The position numbers were made by a program, and so were the translations under genes. DNA of 64,000 nt from Centropus unirufus (lineage: Eukaryota; Chordata; Aves; Cuculiformes; Centropidae): positions 3,262,756 to 3,326,755 of the forward strand of contig VYZI01000049.1 of assembly GCA_013397695.1 (NCBI GenBank), given 5' to 3'. The notes beneath the pieces were generated by a model. It was not told the DNA's origin and ran no database searches. It was given only the letters and a program-made list of their open reading frames with translations. Positions 63,201 through 64,000 of this stretch are shown here, in pieces; the first letter of the stretch is position 1, and each line of letters begins with the position of its first letter.

Positions 63201-63719
63201 AAGGGAGAAGAGGGGCCAATTCCAGATTTCCTTGAATTGATCTCAGTCATTACTGAGCAATGCTGTAGATTTCCAGTGAATGGAAAAGGCAGGTTATCTG
63301 ATCCCTCTTGGATAGTTTCACAGAGCTCATCATTGCAAGTAGGCATGGATTTTCCTTTCCTTTGTGAGTTGCCATGAGCATCTGACTGAGTACCTGCATG
63401 TAAAGCATTACTATTTCTAGCCCTGAAAGGGCCTGTGCTTGCATTTGGAGTCTGACTGCATCTGTCCCACGCAGTGTTAACTTTTTCTCCCACGTTCTCT
63501 CTGCTGGGTTGATGCCTGGGAACAAAGCGGTAGTGTTTGCTCTTCTGCTGCTTTCGTGGCCATTCCCACATCTTTATGGGCCCATCTTTCAGGGCCTTCT
63601 GCTTCCTCTCGCTGCTTATTTATTGCATTTAGCTGCTTATTTGGCTGACAGTGCACCTTCTGTCCTTGTACACCTTGTCCCCTCTGATGCCCCTCATACA
63701 TTTTAAAGACAATTTTATT

Positions 63720-63734
63720 AAAAAAAAAAAAAAA
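63720..63734 (+). repeat. A15 homopolymer run
   Basis: Fifteen A residues follow 'aaagacaattttatt'. There is no AATAAA before it and I recognise no retrocopied coding sequence upstream, so it is listed only as a simple repeat. Confidence 0.85.
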
Positions 63735-64000
63735 TAAAAGCAAGTGTGTTAAATAACAGTTTGTCTGGCCAAGACCTCAGAGGAAGATTCAGCTGAGGTA
63801 CAATATGAGTTTTATACCGCAATGGAAGCTGAGGTAATATTTGGTTTTGCTTTTTTCACATAATTTGTTGCAGAGTACCTCAAGCAAATGCTGTCAAAGT
63901 GCTGGGCAAGCAAGGAGTGAAGGGAAAGTAACACACAACTATCTGGTGCCTTCGCACACAGCCTGATGGATGGCAGTGACATCTTAAGGTCAACATTGTG

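Larger units (their letters stand above)
58986..64000. other. Intergenic sequence with no recognised gene
   Basis: No CR1 copy is evident in these 5 kb. It holds a perfect hairpin at 60188-60216 and an A15 run at 63720-63734. The 152-codon minus-strand frame at 63113-63571 has protein-like composition but no family I recognise, and no clear splice or start context. I found no ZFAND3 exon on the minus strand. Confidence 0.55.

Noticed and set aside
63500..63734. Possible processed pseudogene ending in the A15 run
   Set aside because: No poly(A) signal precedes the run and the upstream sequence has no recognisable retrocopied coding region or flanking duplication.
44675..63828. 15-base identical string 'agttttataccgcaa' near 44676 and near 63809
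   Set aside because: A single 15-base match is expected by chance in a 64-kb window, and the flanks do not align.
36000..64000. Search for ZFAND3, the expected convergent neighbour of BTBD9 in mammals
   Set aside because: I looked on the minus strand for its conserved C-terminal AN1-type zinc-finger exons and found nothing matching; it probably lies beyond the window, or synteny differs.

Overview
The window looks like a piece of a vertebrate genome, most likely a bird. The evidence is a split protein-coding gene with large AT-rich introns, and many degraded CR1 LINE fragments, which dominate avian (and crocodilian or turtle) interspersed repeats. A 50-base run of N at 18297-18346 marks a draft-assembly gap. 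There is no sign of prokaryotic, organellar or viral gene organisation. Nearly all short open frames in the window are chance frames in AT-rich introns and intergenic DNA, or remnants of CR1 reverse transcriptase.

The only gene I can name is BTBD9, on the + strand, represented by its last four coding exons: 2791-2980, 12008-12115, 30965-31043 and 35765-35959 including the stop codon. All internal junctions are GT-AG, the codon phases fit across every junction, and the spliced frame is intact for about 190 residues. It encodes the C-terminal discoidin-like (F5/8 type C) domain plus a low-complexity Ser/Thr/Pro/His tail. Upstream exons (BTB and BACK domains) lie before position 1. Introns are about 9.0, 18.8 and 4.7 kb.

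From 35960 to 64000 I find no recognisable protein-coding gene. The first part must hold the BTBD9 3' UTR, whose end cannot be fixed from sequence alone; AATAAA hexamers lie at 36258, 37351 and 37555. The remainder is probably intergenic. In mammals the neighbour beyond the BTBD9 3' end is the convergent gene ZFAND3, but I could not find its conserved C-terminal exons here.

Repeats: about ten CR1 copies in both orientations, an older CR1/L3-like remnant at about 46490-46790, a local 93-120 bp direct duplication (44908-45005 and 46838-46960), two perfect short inverted repeats (54339-54360 and 60188-60216), T-rich and A-rich runs, and one strongly AT-rich patch.

Points most worth checking: an 82-base exon-like segment at 53109-53190 with near-ideal splice sites outside any known gene, the local duplicated block, the 12-bp hairpin at 60188, a possible alternative terminal exon at 22812, and the in-frame skippable exon at 12008. 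I did not find a convincing new biological system; the window is mostly ordinary avian intron and intergenic sequence.
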